64,000 bases of DNA from Apiotrichum sp. Y4204 (GCA_025531455.1 JAMYHL010000014.1:124001-188000), one strand, 5' to 3'; counted from the first letter of the stretch, positions 40,132-54,013 are shown. The notes: generated by a model from the sequence alone, not told the origin. A program made the numbers and translations.

Positions 40132-42546
40132 CTAGGTGCGGCCAGCGTAGAGGCGGCCGAGGGTCATGCGCCGGCTGTGTTTGGCGCGCACGCTGCGCTT
40201 GCCACCGGCGGCGAGGCGGGCGCGCTTGATCGCAGCGGCGCGCTCATTGAACTGACGGACGCAGTTGCCGTTGGGGCACGTTTCCTGGGCCTTGTCCTCC
40301 TTCTCCTCAGGCTTGTCCTCAGGCTTGTCCTCCTTCTTCTCCTCGGACTTGTCGTCCTTCTTCTCCTCGGGCTTGTCGTCCTTCTTCTCCTCAGGCTTGT
40401 CGTTCTTCTTCTCCTCGGGCTTGGGGGTCTCCTGAGGCTTGGCGGCGCCGGTCGTCTCCTGAGGCTTCTTGCTCTCCTCGGGTTTCTTGCTCTCCTCAGG
40501 CTTCTTGCTCTCCTCAGGCTTCTTGCTCTCCTCGGGCTTCTTGCTCTCCTCGGGCTTCTTGCTCTCCTCAGGCTTGGCGGTCTCCTTGGGCTTGGTCTCC
40601 GTGGAGGTCGGCGAGGCGGCGGGCCCGGTAGCGGAAGTGGACTCAGCGGTCTTGTGCTCCGTGTCATCGTCACAAGGCTCCTCCTTGCCCTCCTCCTTCT
40701 TGCCCTCAGCGATGCCGTCGACGTTCACCGACTCGTGCTTGTCCTTGCACTTGCAGTCCTTCTTAGGCTTCGCGGTGCTGTTGCCGCCCGCACCGAGAGT
40801 GGGAAGGCCCTTGGACTCGGGAAGAGGAGTAAGCTTGAACTCCGTCTTCTCCAGGTAAAGCTCGGTGTCGGTGTGGTTGTCGCAGGGGACGGCGAAGCTG
40901 CAGGCCTTGCCCTCGGGGCTCTTGAAGGGCTTGACCTCGAGGTTGACGTAGTAGGGGTCGCCCGCACCCTTGCAGATCTCGTAGGCGGCGAGGACGGGGG
41001 CGTTGGCGGCGTAGTCGAGCGAAGGCTCGCCCATCTGCCAGTCGTTCAGGTCGTCCCAGTACTTGTCGACGTTCTTTGAAGTGACAAGAGGGCCACCAAC
41101 AACGGCACCGTAGAGAGTGTGGGCAGGCTTGGTGAGGTTGGCAATGCACTCCTCACACCAGTTGTCTTCGTCCATGTTGATGCCGCTGGCCATCGAGTTG
41201 TGCGGGAGAAGAGGGGCGTTGGGGTGGATACCAATCATGTAAGGAGCGTTCATGGGGTTCTTGCCGAGCCAGTAGTCGACCTGGCTCTGGGCGAAGGACT
41301 CGTACTTGCCGCGCTTCTCGGGCGAGCTAGCCATGGGGGCGTAACGGAAGAGAAGGTGGGCGGCGGCGAGAGCAGGCTGAAGCGAGTTGAGGTTAGAGAG
41401 CTGGCCGTAGGTAAGGAGACCGCCGGGGGTGATGCTGCCGTTCTTGAGCTTGTTGTCGACAATGTTGTCAAAGTAGTACTCGCACTCCTCCTGCCAACCG
41501 GTGACATTGGGCTCGAGGCCAGCGCTGATGGCAATCTCGGGGCGGGCGTGGGCAAGCTCAGCAAACATGACATAGGCGGCGGGAAGACGCGACTCCCAAC
41601 CCCACATGGACTCGTTGTGCGACAGCTCGAAGGCGGTGTAGAAGTTGTAGGCGTCCTTGTAGTACGCACCGTCACCGGTAGCGGCGGCAAGCGAGATGGC
41701 CGAGGTGACGAGGTCGTCGGTGTAGTACGAAGAGCCGTAAGCCTCGTTCATGGCGGGGATGGAGTCGGAGTAAACAGCGTAGGGCTTGGTGTTGACAGCC
41801 GTGTCGTAGAGGTTCTTGGCCTCGCAGAGAAGCTTCTCGGAGTAGGCTTTGTCGGCAAGCGAAGCAGGGGCATAGGCGTCCTTTGAGGTGTTCCAAGTCT
41901 GGCCAGAGTATGCAAGAGAGCCGAGAGCAAAGGCAGCAGCGGTAGACGCCCAGGCGTCGGTACCAGGAGCGGTCTTGTTGAGAACGTACGAAGGGCGAGG
42001 GGTGGGAAGAGTCTGGTCGCCGCCCCAGTGGCCGTTGACGACCTGGGAGTCACCAACCTGGACGACAAGGTCGCCGCCGGGAAGATGAGCGTTCATGAGC
42101 CAGTCAAAGCCCCAGCGGAGGTTGCTGTCGAGGTACTTGGTCTGCTTCGCCTTGTCAAAGCCGGGGCCGTACGAGAGGGCGCCCCATGACATGGCGAACA
42201 TGGTGAAGGTCAAGGGGAAAGTACACTTGATGGCGTTGCCAGCGTCCCAGAAGCCGGCAGACAGGTCGGCGCCGACGTCCAGGCCGTCGTTAGGCACAGT
42301 GTTGTTGCGCCAGGGGACACGGTTGGGATATTCGCCCGCGTTGAGGTTTCCCGCGCGCTGCGAGTCAAAGAAATAAAGCGAGTTGCCGAGGACGGTCTTC
42401 CATTGCTTGTTGACGCGGTACTTCCCCGGTTTGACGCGTGACTTGCGAGTACCGTGGCGAGGCTCCGGGGGCATGTACGTGTCCTTCGGCGCGAAGCTAG
42501 CCGTCACCGTGCTCACCAGGAGCAAAGCGTGGAGAAGGTAGATCAT
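40132..42546 (-). CDS. Secreted GH9-family glycoside hydrolase with KPEES-repeat tail
   Basis: Single exon, 804 residues. The signal peptide is MIYLLHALLLVSTVTA, so I chose 42546 although the frame stays open upstream. The GH9 (alpha/alpha)6 catalytic region spans ~50-600: YFFDSQRAGNL, GLDVGADLSAGFWDAGN, WGFDWLMNAH, VVQVGD, DAWASTAAAFALGSLAY, NPMNAPYMIGIHPNAPLLPHNS, GEPSLDYAANAPVLAAYE. Known members are inverting endo-beta-1,4-glucanases. The acid Glu (GEPSLDYAAN) is present. The DAGD motif that supplies the catalytic base reads DAGN (N104). A Ser/Thr/Lys-rich linker leads to KKPEES repeats and a basic end (RARLAAGGKRSVRAKHSRR). Extracellular or wall-associated. It could be a low-activity or modified enzyme. 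Confidence 0.87.
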   Translation of the reverse strand: MIYLLHALLLVSTVTASFAPKDTYMPPEPRHGTRKSRVKPGKYRVNKQWKTVLGNSLYFFDSQRAGNLNAGEYPNRVPWRNNTVPNDGLDVGADLSAGFWDAGNAIKCTFPLTFTMFAMSWGALSYGPGFDKAKQTKYLDSNLRWGFDWLMNAHLPGGDLVVQVGDSQVVNGHWGGDQTLPTPRPSYVLNKTAPGTDAWASTAAAFALGSLAYSGQTWNTSKDAYAPASLADKAYSEKLLCEAKNLYDTAVNTKPYAVYSDSIPAMNEAYGSSYYTDDLVTSAISLAAATGDGAYYKDAYNFYTAFELSHNESMWGWESRLPAAYVMFAELAHARPEIAISAGLEPNVTGWQEECEYYFDNIVDNKLKNGSITPGGLLTYGQLSNLNSLQPALAAAHLLFRYAPMASSPEKRGKYESFAQSQVDYWLGKNPMNAPYMIGIHPNAPLLPHNSMASGINMDEDNWCEECIANLTKPAHTLYGAVVGGPLVTSKNVDKYWDDLNDWQMGEPSLDYAANAPVLAAYEICKGAGDPYYVNLEVKPFKSPEGKACSFAVPCDNHTDTELYLEKTEFKLTPLPESKGLPTLGAGGNSTAKPKKDCKCKDKHESVNVDGIAEGKKEEGKEEPCDDDTEHKTAESTSATGPAASPTSTETKPKETAKPEESKKPEESKKPEESKKPEESKKPEESKKPEESKKPQETTGAAKPQETPKPEEKKNDKPEEKKDDKPEEKKDDKSEEKKEDKPEDKPEEKEDKAQETCPNGNCVRQFNERAAAIKRARLAAGGKRSVRAKHSRRMTLGRLYAGRT
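40300..40580 (-). repeat. Coding minisatellites: KPEESK (18 bp) and KPEEKKD repeats
   Basis: About six copies of the 18-bp unit CTTCTTGCTCTCCTCRGG (plus strand) lie at 40463-40575. Next to them are four 21-24-bp units of GTCCTTCTTCTCCTCGGGCTT type at 40300-40420. All keep frame in the GH9 gene. Confidence 0.9.
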
Positions 42547-44432
42547 TGTACGTGAGTGATCGTAAATTGGAAGCGGAAGTGAGAGGTAAGAGCAAGAAAG
42601 TTGAGTACGAAGAAAGGAAAGAAAAAGAAGAGAACGAAGTCGTAAGAAGTGTCGTCTCAAGTGTCGTAAAAATGAACAAGAATGGGTGAGAAGGAAGCTG
42701 GTGCAAATGCCACCAGTGCAGTGGTTGTGTTTTGCAAGCGTGTGTTGTGAGTGATGGGGATGAGAGCTCGTCCATTGTCTGCTATTTATACTCTGTAGGT
42801 GTCGAGGCACACACATTCATTCTGTGAAGTCAGAAGGTCAAGGTTTGAATCAAAGGAACGCGGCAACGGCATTGCGACGCACACAGTTCGGACGCATTCA
42901 ACTTGGAACAGAAGGGCAGAAGGATCGGGGATGGAGAAGAGCAGCAACAAAGAAGAAAGAAGCATGAGAGGTGAGGATGTATCGTGTACACAGGTTACAG
43001 GTAGGGAGCTCGATGAGGCGATGTCTAACGGGGTTGAGGCCGTGCCACTCGCCGTTTGAAGGATGAAACGTCATACAGACAGACAGTGGTAGTCCCACAG
43101 GCCACAATGTTGCCGTCCTCACACATCTCATCCTCCAGGCGTCTCAGAATGCGTTGTTGTTACTACTGCATTCAGAGAAATCTGCCACAGGGATGGATCT
43201 GGGGCGGGGCAGGCGGTGTGCAGTGAATGTCTCCGTTCTGGCTGGCCATTGTCGACAGGGAGTAGAAACGAAAAACACCGACCATCTTGAGGTAGCAGGT
43301 CACACACACACACACCCGCGAGTCCAGCCTCACATGATTACGAAACAATGTTCTGTATTCCCAGGCACGCTGGTCGCCCCTGGCCAATCAACCGATTAAA
43401 CAGCGTAAAGCACCCGCGGCCGGTAACCTGTGCACCTGTGTGAAGGGGGCGGCCGTGCATTGCCCTGTGGAAGGGGTAGTCTGTGGAGAGCAACCCTTGT
43501 ATGCTGTATGTACCCTGTACCCTGTGGCCTGTGTTCTGTGTGGATTACGAGAATGCTGGGCAGTAAGAAGGATGAAACACGCTAATTGTCTGACGATCAT
43601 GCCAATCCTGTTGATCCTGTTGATCCACGGCCGATCAGACAAGGGCGTAGCTGATTCCATATCATCTCCAGCTTTGTATCGCGTTCAGGTAGTTGAAACA
43701 AAACATCAGACAATGCTCCGAAACGCGACGGTTGCACAGCGCGCCAGCATACACTACACGAGACGCGACGGACATTACCCCTGCGACGGCCACTGCTTAC
43801 AAGCACAGCGACAACCTGGATTACGACGCCGGCTGACACTCATCCAGGCAACGAGGACGACACAAGGGACATTCACATGACGAGACTTGAGGCAAAGACC
43901 AATGCTCTTTGTCCGCGGAGACACCCCCGCAACAAGCTCCGTTCTATGTAGTCCATCTTGCTGCCAAGCACGCTGCTGCTCCGAATAGAATCATGCGGCC
44001 CCCGTAGAGCGTGATGGCCCACAGTGCTCGGTTGGGCTTATTACAGCGTGGGAACTCATTCACTGACATTACAAAGCAGCCCAGTGCTCCGTGCCGTGGT
44101 CGGCAAGTCATGTGGTCTCTGCTAGATCGGCGAGCTCTTGAGATTTACATCTGGTGTCATGTGGCGGATATGCACGGTCCCAGCGCGCCTCGTACATGCT
44201 CTCCAAGATGATCCATAGTCAATGAATCGGCCTGTCCTCATAATAGGTCGTTCCCGCACTAACCTTTCTGTGTACAGAGTGCTAAGGCTTCCTAGAAGGA
44301 GAATTGTCTGCCTGACATGACAAGGCTGTGGTTCGGAAAGTCTCTCACCATTTAGCCGCCTTGTACTACTGCATTGGCGAGTTAAACGTTCCCGGCTTCA
44401 TTCATTTCCTGTTTTATCTCCTTCTTCCATAC
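42547..44432. other. Intergenic region
   Basis: 1.9 kb without a supported gene. 42547-42800 is the leader of the GH9 gene. A short CA run lies near 43302-43316. Open frames at 43440-43880 and 44328 have no motifs (the latter is antisense to the GST). Confidence 0.5.
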
Positions 44433-45256
44433 CTATGCACCAAGCGCAGCGAGGACTTTCTTCTTCCGCTCAGGATCGACGGGCGTGAAAGGCGACACAA
44501 ACTTTGTCGCCTTGGTCATGGCCTCGACCCACGCAGCGACGTGAGGAAGATCGGGGTGCATCCACACGCGGGGGTTGACGTCCTGCGCGTTGAGCTGGGT
44601 AGACACGAACCAGCCCCAGACGGCGGCGTCCGCATGGCTCGGCTTGGCGAGAACAAACGGGCCGGAAGAGTCGGCCAGCACGCGCTCAAAGAGTGCAAGC
44701 TTTGTGCGCGCGGGGATAGCCAGCCGGTCCATCGCCTCCGGATCATCGAGGGCCTTGAGCTGTCTGAGAGCGAGCGCGCGCGAGTCCTCCGCTGGCCCGT
44801 TCTTCACCTTGAGGAAGTACTCGAAGCTCGTGTCGTCGTAGTAGTACAGCGTAAGCGGGCGGAAGATGTCGCGCAGCGTCGGCGCGAGCTCGGTGTCCAC
44901 CCATGACTGGAGCAGACGTGCAGCGGCGCGCCCGTCGGCCGAGGGGAAGAGCACGCTGGGGTGCAGACTGTCGAGGTGCACCGCGATGTCCCACGAGTCG
45001 GTTACGTACCCGCTCGGCGTCTGAAGTGTTGGGACTGTCACGGCTGGGTTGCCTGTCGCCTTGGCGAGGTCGGAGCGAATCTGCGGGAAGGTGTAGGAGA
45101 CCGTCTCGTACGAGAGGCCAAGCAGCCTGCGATCAGCACCGCACTTCGCCATCACACTCACGCAAGATCCGCCTTCGTGCGCCAGGTGTACGGGCTGAAC
45201 CGGTTGTTCCCCCCATCAGCGGGCGCGAGCTCGTACAGCGTGTACTCTTTGGTCAT
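44433..45256 (-). CDS. Glutathione S-transferase, fungal etherase-like group
   Basis: Two exons, 45256-45162 and 45126-44433, split by a 35-nt intron; 262 residues. The N-terminal thioredoxin-like part reads YTLYELAPADGGNNRFSPYTWRTKADLALLGLSYETV, with VPTLQTPSGYVTDSWDIAVHLD carrying the VP...S glutathione-binding pattern. An all-helical C-domain follows. The RFSPYxWRTKxAL motif resembles the LigE/etherase-like GSTs of fungi, whose active residue is Ser near the N-terminus. It may conjugate glutathione to xenobiotics or lignin-derived aryl compounds in the cytosol; the real substrate is unknown. Confidence 0.85.
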
Positions 45257-45799
45257 CGTCAAGTCGACAGTGTGTTTGTCATGTTGGGAGTGACCATGGT
45301 GTTGCGCTTCACAGTATGTGTACAGGAATGGTCCGAGCTGGCGAGCTGGCTAGCTGGCTGAGTCATGGCGTCATGAGTCAGCCGAATCGCTTGTCGGAGA
45401 TCGCCGCCGGCACCGGAGCCGCCGTGCCGATGTAATGGCCGTGTGGCACAAAACGTAAAATCAGTCGCGCACAGTGTCTAGATCTTGGTGAAGCGACAAG
45501 CGCAGTGATCAAGACCAGACAGCTATAGTTATCGTTGTCAGCGGTAGGTGCCAGGGCATTGGGGGAACGGCACGCGGCTCGGAGACGGTCGTCTTCTGTA
45601 AGTGTCCTTGACCATATTAAAGGAGGTTGGAACCAGGTCAAAGAACTTTTACGACGTTTCCTGGGACAGTCAGCTGCACAACACTTCTGACTCGCTTCTG
45701 ATTGTCCAATTTTCTGAACAAGAACACAGACCGCCCCCTTAAACGCCAATCCGGCAGATGTTTTTTGTGTTTCGTTCACACCATTGTTTTCAAGGGGTT

Positions 45800-45842
<43 letters not shown>

Positions 45843-45994
45843 TATGGAGGTTTTTTGATTGTTGAGGAGCAAAACGTTTGACTCGACTCATCATGGCTCT
45901 CACTCGTTCTCGCACGTATGTGATACCACCCGGACGCCGTAGCGCCATATGCATGCCAGTGAAAGTTACATTGAATCTATCCCTCTCCTTCCCC
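45257..45994. other. Intergenic region with poly(T) tract
   Basis: 738 bases between two minus-strand genes. It includes a 39-base poly(T) (separate entry). No gene seen. Confidence 0.55.
45801..45839 (+). repeat. Poly(T) homopolymer, 39 bases
   Basis: Uninterrupted T run after CAAGGGGTTG, before GCTTATGGAGG. It lies 155 bases beyond the RPC2 stop, so it reads as poly(A) on the RPC2 sense strand. Confidence 0.9.
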
Positions 45995-48900
45995 TCACAC
46001 CGTGTCCTCCATCATGAGCCTCGGGAGGATGTTCATGCCGATGAGCTCCTGGATGAGAAGCTTGGCGGCGTACGGCATCGTAATCTTGACGACCGCCTTG
46101 GAGCTCGCACATCCCTTGCACCAGCCGCTGTACGCCAGCATGCCGCATGCCTCGCACACCTGCGCGTCGAACGCGTCACTACTTATCATAAGACGCTCAA
46201 GGAGGAGCTGTGTCGCGCCATAACCGATGAGACTGAGGTTAGCAGATGCCTCCAGGCAGCGGAGCACTCACCAGTCACGCTCCATCTCTCCCAGACGCAG
46301 ACCGCCGTCCTTCGAACGACCCTCGGTCGGCTGACGCGTGAGGTTCGCCTTGGGACCCGTAGGACGTGCGTGCATCTTGTCCATAACCATGTGCTGCAGG
46401 TTAGAATAGGTCAATACGAAAGGTCTCACCTTAAGCTTCTGGTAGTAGATCGGGCCAAAGTAGACGTACGCCTCCAGAGGCTCGCCGGTGATACCGCTTT
46501 GAAGCATGTCTTTGCCGGCGTATGAGAAGCCATTGTCGATAAGAATCTTCGACATGTCGACGACCTTACTTCCGCCAAAGGCTGTTCCGTACTGCAGTGC
46601 GCCTGAGATGACACCTGCCTTGCCGGATAGCAACTCGATCATCTTTCCGACCGTCATTCGACTGGGGAAACCGTGTGGGTTCATGATAATGTCGGGGCAG
46701 ATACCCTGATCGTTGAACGGCATGTCTGCCTGAGGCACGATCAGACCACAGACACCCTTCTGACCGTGACGCGACGAGAACTTGTCGCCGAGTTCCGGGC
46801 GACGAGTCTGTCGTGTAAGAATCTTGATCAGCTGGTTGCCGTCCTCCGAGTCGGTAACCATCACTTTGTCAATGTTGGTCGGCTCTGGCAGCTTGTGAAC
46901 GACAGGCGACGGCTTGTAGCCAACTGCTGGACCAGGGCCGCGCGTGTCCATCGGTGTCTCACGAGCGGCGAGAAGATCTCCCTGGGACACGACCGAGCCG
47001 GGCGCGACGAGACCGTCCTGGTCAAGCCACGAATGAGTCTCCGGGCGCTGGTCGGGCGGCAACATAGCGAGACGCTCGGATGTGCCGTTGGGGAATGAGC
47101 GAAGAGGAATAGTGTTCTTCTTCAGAACGTGGCAACGACCGAAGCCGCGGTCCGCAGAGGCACGGTTGACGATTAGCGCGTCCTCAATATCGTAACCAGA
47201 GTACGACATGACGGCGACCGTTGCGTTCTGTCCAGCGGGAAGCTTGTCGTATCCGACCAGCTCAATCGTCTTGGTCTTCACCATCGGCTGCTGAGGGTAG
47301 GTCATGAGGTAGAGCAGGGTGTCGATACGGTTGAGCTGGTTATACGCAATAGCACCAATGGCCTGCTTGCCCATGGCACACTGATACGTGTTACGCGGCG
47401 ACTGGTTGTGGTGGGGGTACGGGATCAGGCCCGCGACGGCACCAAGAATTGTGAATGGCTCGATCTCGAGATGTGTCGTGTCCTCAACAATCTCGCTCTC
47501 GTAGCACGCAATCAGTGAGTCGTTCTCCTCGTTCACATCGAGGTATTCGACCAGACCGGAGCGCAAGAAGTGGTCGAACGTCACCTTGCCAGCCTTGAGC
47601 AGTGCCATGTGCTCGGACGTGACCTTCGAGCGGCCATTCTCGACGATGATCATTGGGCGACAGATACGGCCACCGTCGGAAGCAATGTAGATGACGCGCT
47701 GGTGGTGGTTCATGTAGATAGACACGAACTCCGAGGTGCGGCCGGAGCGGCGCAGGCGACGGAACAATGTGACGAAACGCTTTGGTGCGGCGGTAACACC
47801 AATCAGATTACCGTTCACCTGTACGAGATAGACTCCCCGGCGGTAAAGCTCATTGCCCGTCACCATCGAGATGTCCTCCGCACCGAGCATGAAGGCCATC
47901 TTGATGAGCGGCTCCTCGTTCACATCGGTTGTGATATGCGTCATGAGTGCCAGGTTCTTGACCAGACCACATGCTTCACCTTCCGGTGTGTCCGATGGAC
48001 AGAGCATACCCCATTGCGACGGCTGCAGCGCACGTGGACCGGACACCTTACGCGTCTTCTCGAACTGCGAGCTGATACGCGTCATCATACCGAGAGCGGC
48101 GATGAACGAAAGACGTGATAGAACGTGGGTGACACCGGCACGCTCGACGTGGAAACGCTTCAGCGACCAGTTGCCAGTGGAGATGGAGCGCACAAAGGCG
48201 GAGGTGATAATGTCGCTACCGCCAGTACGCACAAGTGCACTGGCGTCGAAAGGCCCTGCGCGCGACTTCTTCTCCAAAATCTTGTCCATACGCTTTTTGA
48301 GGTCGGTGTTGAACGTCTTGAAAGAGTCTTCAAAAAGAAGAGAGAGCAACTGGCCGGCAAGCTCAAGACGCTTGTTACCGACGTAGTCACGGTCGTCAAC
48401 CATCTTCTCATCCACCATCGCCATGAGCACACGGCGCGTCATGGTGGCAAGGTAGATCGTCTTCGGGCGGAAATTCATGTCACGAACGGGAACGTGACCG
48501 AGCACCATGGTCGCCAGTGCTTGGCACGCAATGTCCGCCGGCGTGAGCTTGTGCCCAATTGTCCTGTCCTCCTTCTCCTGTCCGGGAGAGACACGCGCAC
48601 CGATAAAGTCGAGCGCCTGTCGCCGCGTGAAGATCTTGAGCTTGGCGGCCTCCTCGAACGACACACCAAGTGCCTCCTGGAATCGCTCGTCGGGACCACA
48701 GGTGAGCTGCAGAATCTCCTTGTCGGATGTCATGCCCATAGCCTTGAGGGCCACCACGATGGGAATGTACTCCTTGAACGAGTTGTGGCGGAGGTAGATG
48801 CGCTTGTTCTTGGTCGTGACATATGTCTTGACGACACGGTCGTGTGTCGACGATGTGACTTCGGCGGTAACGACGTCCTTCTTCGGGTCCGTCATGACGA

Positions 48901-49742
48901 TGATACGGTTCTTGCTGAGCTGCTCCTGGACGAGAATGACCTTCTCTGTGCCCTTGACCACAAAGTAGCCACCGGGGTCAAGCGGACACTCGCCCATGCG
49001 TGCCAGTTCCGCCTGGCTCTTGTTCGCGAGATGACAGAGATCCGATCTGAGCATTATAGGCAGTGATCCAATGTGGATGCCCTGCTGCTTGCGGATCTTG
49101 TCCTCGTGCGAGTACTCGATGTCGACATAGATACCGCCCGAATACGTCGTGTCCGTGAGTCGGCACTCCATCGGAGTCAGGCGGTGGTTCACAGCGCCAA
49201 CCTCCTTGCGCAGCGGCCGTCCAATACGGATATCTGTGTAACGGATGTAGTACCGCGGGTTCGCGTCCGAGACGACTAAGCTGTTCGCGTGGAGGATCGC
49301 CTTGATATCCGTGTGCACAAAGTAGTTGAACGAGTCGAGATGCTGCTTCACAAGACCCTTGACCTTAAGAAAGGCCGGAAGAAGCTCCCACTTATCCTGC
49401 AGAGTTAGTTCTTCCGTGGGCATCTTAACTCACCTCGACGCTCTTCACACCCCGCGCATACCAGTCGGCGCCCTTGTCGCCATGATCGCGCTTCATGAGC
49501 TCTGCCCACTCCTCCTCGCCCTCCTGCAGATTGTTGGCCGCCATCTTGCCCTTGATCTGCTGTGGTCGCGGCTTTCCATAACGGGCGGACGGCATGCTTG
49601 GAGCTGGAGGCGCTGCCTTCGCCGGAGGCGGCTTCGCCTGACGAGATGGAGGAGCATTGGGTCGCGGTTTCGCAGGAGGGGCGCGCTTTGTCGACGGCGC
49701 GCGCGTCGGACGAGACGGACCGCCAGCCGCTGGGGGGCTCAT
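45995..49742 (-). CDS. RPC2: RNA polymerase III second-largest subunit Rpc2
   Basis: Four exons: 49742-49434, 49396-46430, 46393-46272 and 46232-45995; introns 37, 36 and 39 nt; 1211 residues. It forms the active-centre cleft of Pol III, which transcribes tRNA and 5S rRNA genes. It carries the whole beta-subunit array: [83 protein letters not shown], the switch region ending [18 protein letters not shown], and the C-terminal zinc site [16 protein letters not shown]. The lack of an RPB2-type insert and [13 protein letters not shown] favour Rpc2 over Rpb2/Rpa135. Residues 1-66 are a Pro/Ala/Lys-rich extension; a second ATG at residue ~67 ([13 protein letters not shown]) may be used instead. The 36-nt intron 46394-46429 is stop-free and a multiple of three. 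Confidence 0.93.
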
Positions 49743-52329
49743 TCCTGCTAAGTTGCGAGAGAGGGAGGTGCAGTGACGGTTGCAGTTGTGATCGCGAGTG
49801 ACTGTCGATGGCCACTGCTTTTGGGCGTGTTCACAACTCGCAAGTGTGTTTCGAAGATTCGAAGATTCTTCTGGCTAGGTCATGGGCGGACAGCGGCGGA
49901 GGTATTTTGCGGTGGCAAAAAGAGTGGAGGAGCCAATACCGTGGGAATATGAGAGCATGGTGATGAGGCGTGGGAGCCAGGCGAGGATCACGTGCATCAA
50001 ACGCTTGGCTCAACGTCTCCCGATTGGCACGATCCCGTATAAGCGTCAATGATCTGCTGGCCTGTTGGGCAGGGACTGTGGGCTTTGGGCGATCAAATGA
50101 TCGATGCCGGGGATGATCAACGCAGGGGCGCAGGGGGATGGGATTGCCGGATCACCAGTTCAATACCCCAACATCTACTAAACCACAGACAAGAGGGCAA
50201 GAGGGGTTTTGTGCAGGCGATCTGGGATCTGCGCGTCTCAGACGACGAGCAAACGGATGATTGTGTGTCAGATATGCTTCATCATCGGTCCAGAATGATC
50301 AAGACTGCACCAAAAGCTCAAAGGCAATGAACAGCGCTGATGACAAGCTCGAAGAAGCGGTGGTACGGGAAGGTCAGCTGAAAGCGTGGTGCACAGTCTT
50401 CAGGCGGCGATTTTCTTGTCGGTCCACTGTGCATGTGCACCCATTATTGGTCGCCGGCAAGCTGCCGCAGATCTCAAACTCGGACTGTGAGTTTCAGGTA
50501 GATCCCGTTAATGCCGTGTTCCTGTTCCAGTTTTCCGGCTTTCTGGCCTTCTGGCCTTCTGGCCTTCTGGCCAGGACATGGTGTGCCCAGAGGCCAGAGT
50601 ACCAAAGGCCTGGAGGCCGGAGGCGAGAGGAATCCGACGAGGTAAAAAAAGGCCTGCTAGCTAGGAGGGAACAGGAAATGATCTCTTATGGCGGATGGAC
50701 CGGCGCGCATGCACCAATCAGGTCCAGCGGCGTGCAGAGGGCGAGCTTCCGTCAGACAAATAGGGTTTAGGTCGTTCAGGTTTATACGCGCGCCGCGGTG
50801 CAAACTGCACCGGTTCCCAAGGCGCCACTCATTAGGCCTTCACGTCTCACTTCACAGCTTTATGCCGAGAACTGCAGTACTCGATGCATCGCCCCAGTCT
50901 GCGCTGTCGAGTGTCTGAATTGTCCGGGCCTCAAAGGCCACTGCAGGAACCTGTAGGCAGGAAAACCACTGCAGAGACGCGATGGCTGCGATGGTGTTCA
51001 ATGATTCTAACCCTGCTGGTACGAACAGGATGTCTGGGACGTGGCGTAGATGGCGTATGGCGCAGATGCCGTCAATGGCTGCGACAAGCATGATAATAAA
51101 TCGGGACCGTGACATGGATTGGAAACAACTGTGGGCAAATAAAGCACACACATTGCACGCATTGTCTGCTAAACTGCTATGAATGTCCTTCACGGCTGGC
51201 AACCGGGTCATTCTGGCTCTCACTGCCTGTTTCATAGCGCTACGCGTACTGCAGAACGATGAACCACATGGGTACACAACTCAAAGCGCGATCAAAGCAC
51301 ATCGTCCGAGGAACATTGTCCGAGGTACGACGTGCTCAACGTGGATGGCAGTGCCGACCTTGCATCGTAAGCTGAACCGTCGCTTGAGCCTAATAAGAAT
51401 GGGTCCTCTATCGCATTCAAAGCTCTAAAGGTAATCGTGCAGAGGGGAAGGAACAGCTCTGAGGAGCCGAACGGCGAGCGCGCGAGCCAGACGTTTCATG
51501 CTCCACAGCCCGTCCCGCCCACTGCAATTGCCCCTTCGAGTCCCTCCATCCATCCAGGACACCAGGGATCTTGACAAGAGCGGAATCTCGCGGGGAGCCT
51601 GGTTAGCCTGAGGACAAAACCGAGGCAAAAGGCAGAACCGCCGAGGCCGACTGGGGAAGCTGGCGAGGCAAAGGCGCCGAGATACCCTGCGTGTACAGCA
51701 CAATGAGTTTCGGCACAGCTCGCCTGAGCCGCTTGATACACGCTGTCTCCATAGAACAAAGTTGCTTCACCGAGCCATCCGAGTGCAGCGTATGCCGGAA
51801 GTCGACCAGTCCGAAACTGTACCATAACAGAGGGCATGCAGGGAGTGGTGGGTGGACAAGGGGAGGCACGCGGCGCGGGCCGGCTGGGCTCTCTTTCCCT
51901 GAAGCCCCTCCGCTCTCTGCCGCCCCCTATCCCCTCCCTGTCACAGCTATCACAGAGGGGGTCCAGCCCAGATCGCCAGAGCTAGTGTGGCCTCCCCGCC
52001 TAACCGGTGCAATGAAATCATTGTGGCACTCCTCTGCCTCTGCTGACGCTCTGGGGCTCGGGCGCTCGGGCCCACAACTAGCCTCCCCTGTGCGTGTCAC
52101 AGGTTACACGGTGTCCCATGTCGGCCATGTCCCCTCTGTGTATTCTGTGGTGTCTCAGCTGCTCCAGCTCTCAATCCCTCACTCCTCCTCATCCCTCCTC
52201 GTCTCTCACATCCACACACATCCGAGGTAACATTTATCAGTCCTATTTATTTACTCTGCCCCCTTCGGTGATTGTCATTTCCCCCATCCACCTCCATCTC
52301 CATCCCATCTTATCCCCATCTAGCCCAAC
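49743..52329. other. Intergenic region
   Basis: 2.6 kb between divergent RPC2 and MPK1. A short (TTCTGGCC)4 repeat sits near 50540-50573. 51880-52329 is C/T-rich and probably the long 5' leader and promoter of MPK1. The open frames on both strands carry no motif. Confidence 0.5.

Positions 52330-54013
<1,684 letters not shown>

Noticed and set aside
40177..41886. Plus-strand Leu/Val/Gly-rich frames of 300 and 255 codons
   Set aside because: Antisense of the GH9 gene and its repeat tail.
48125..49066. 313-codon plus-strand frame opposite RPC2
   Set aside because: Shadow of the strongly conserved RPC2 exon.
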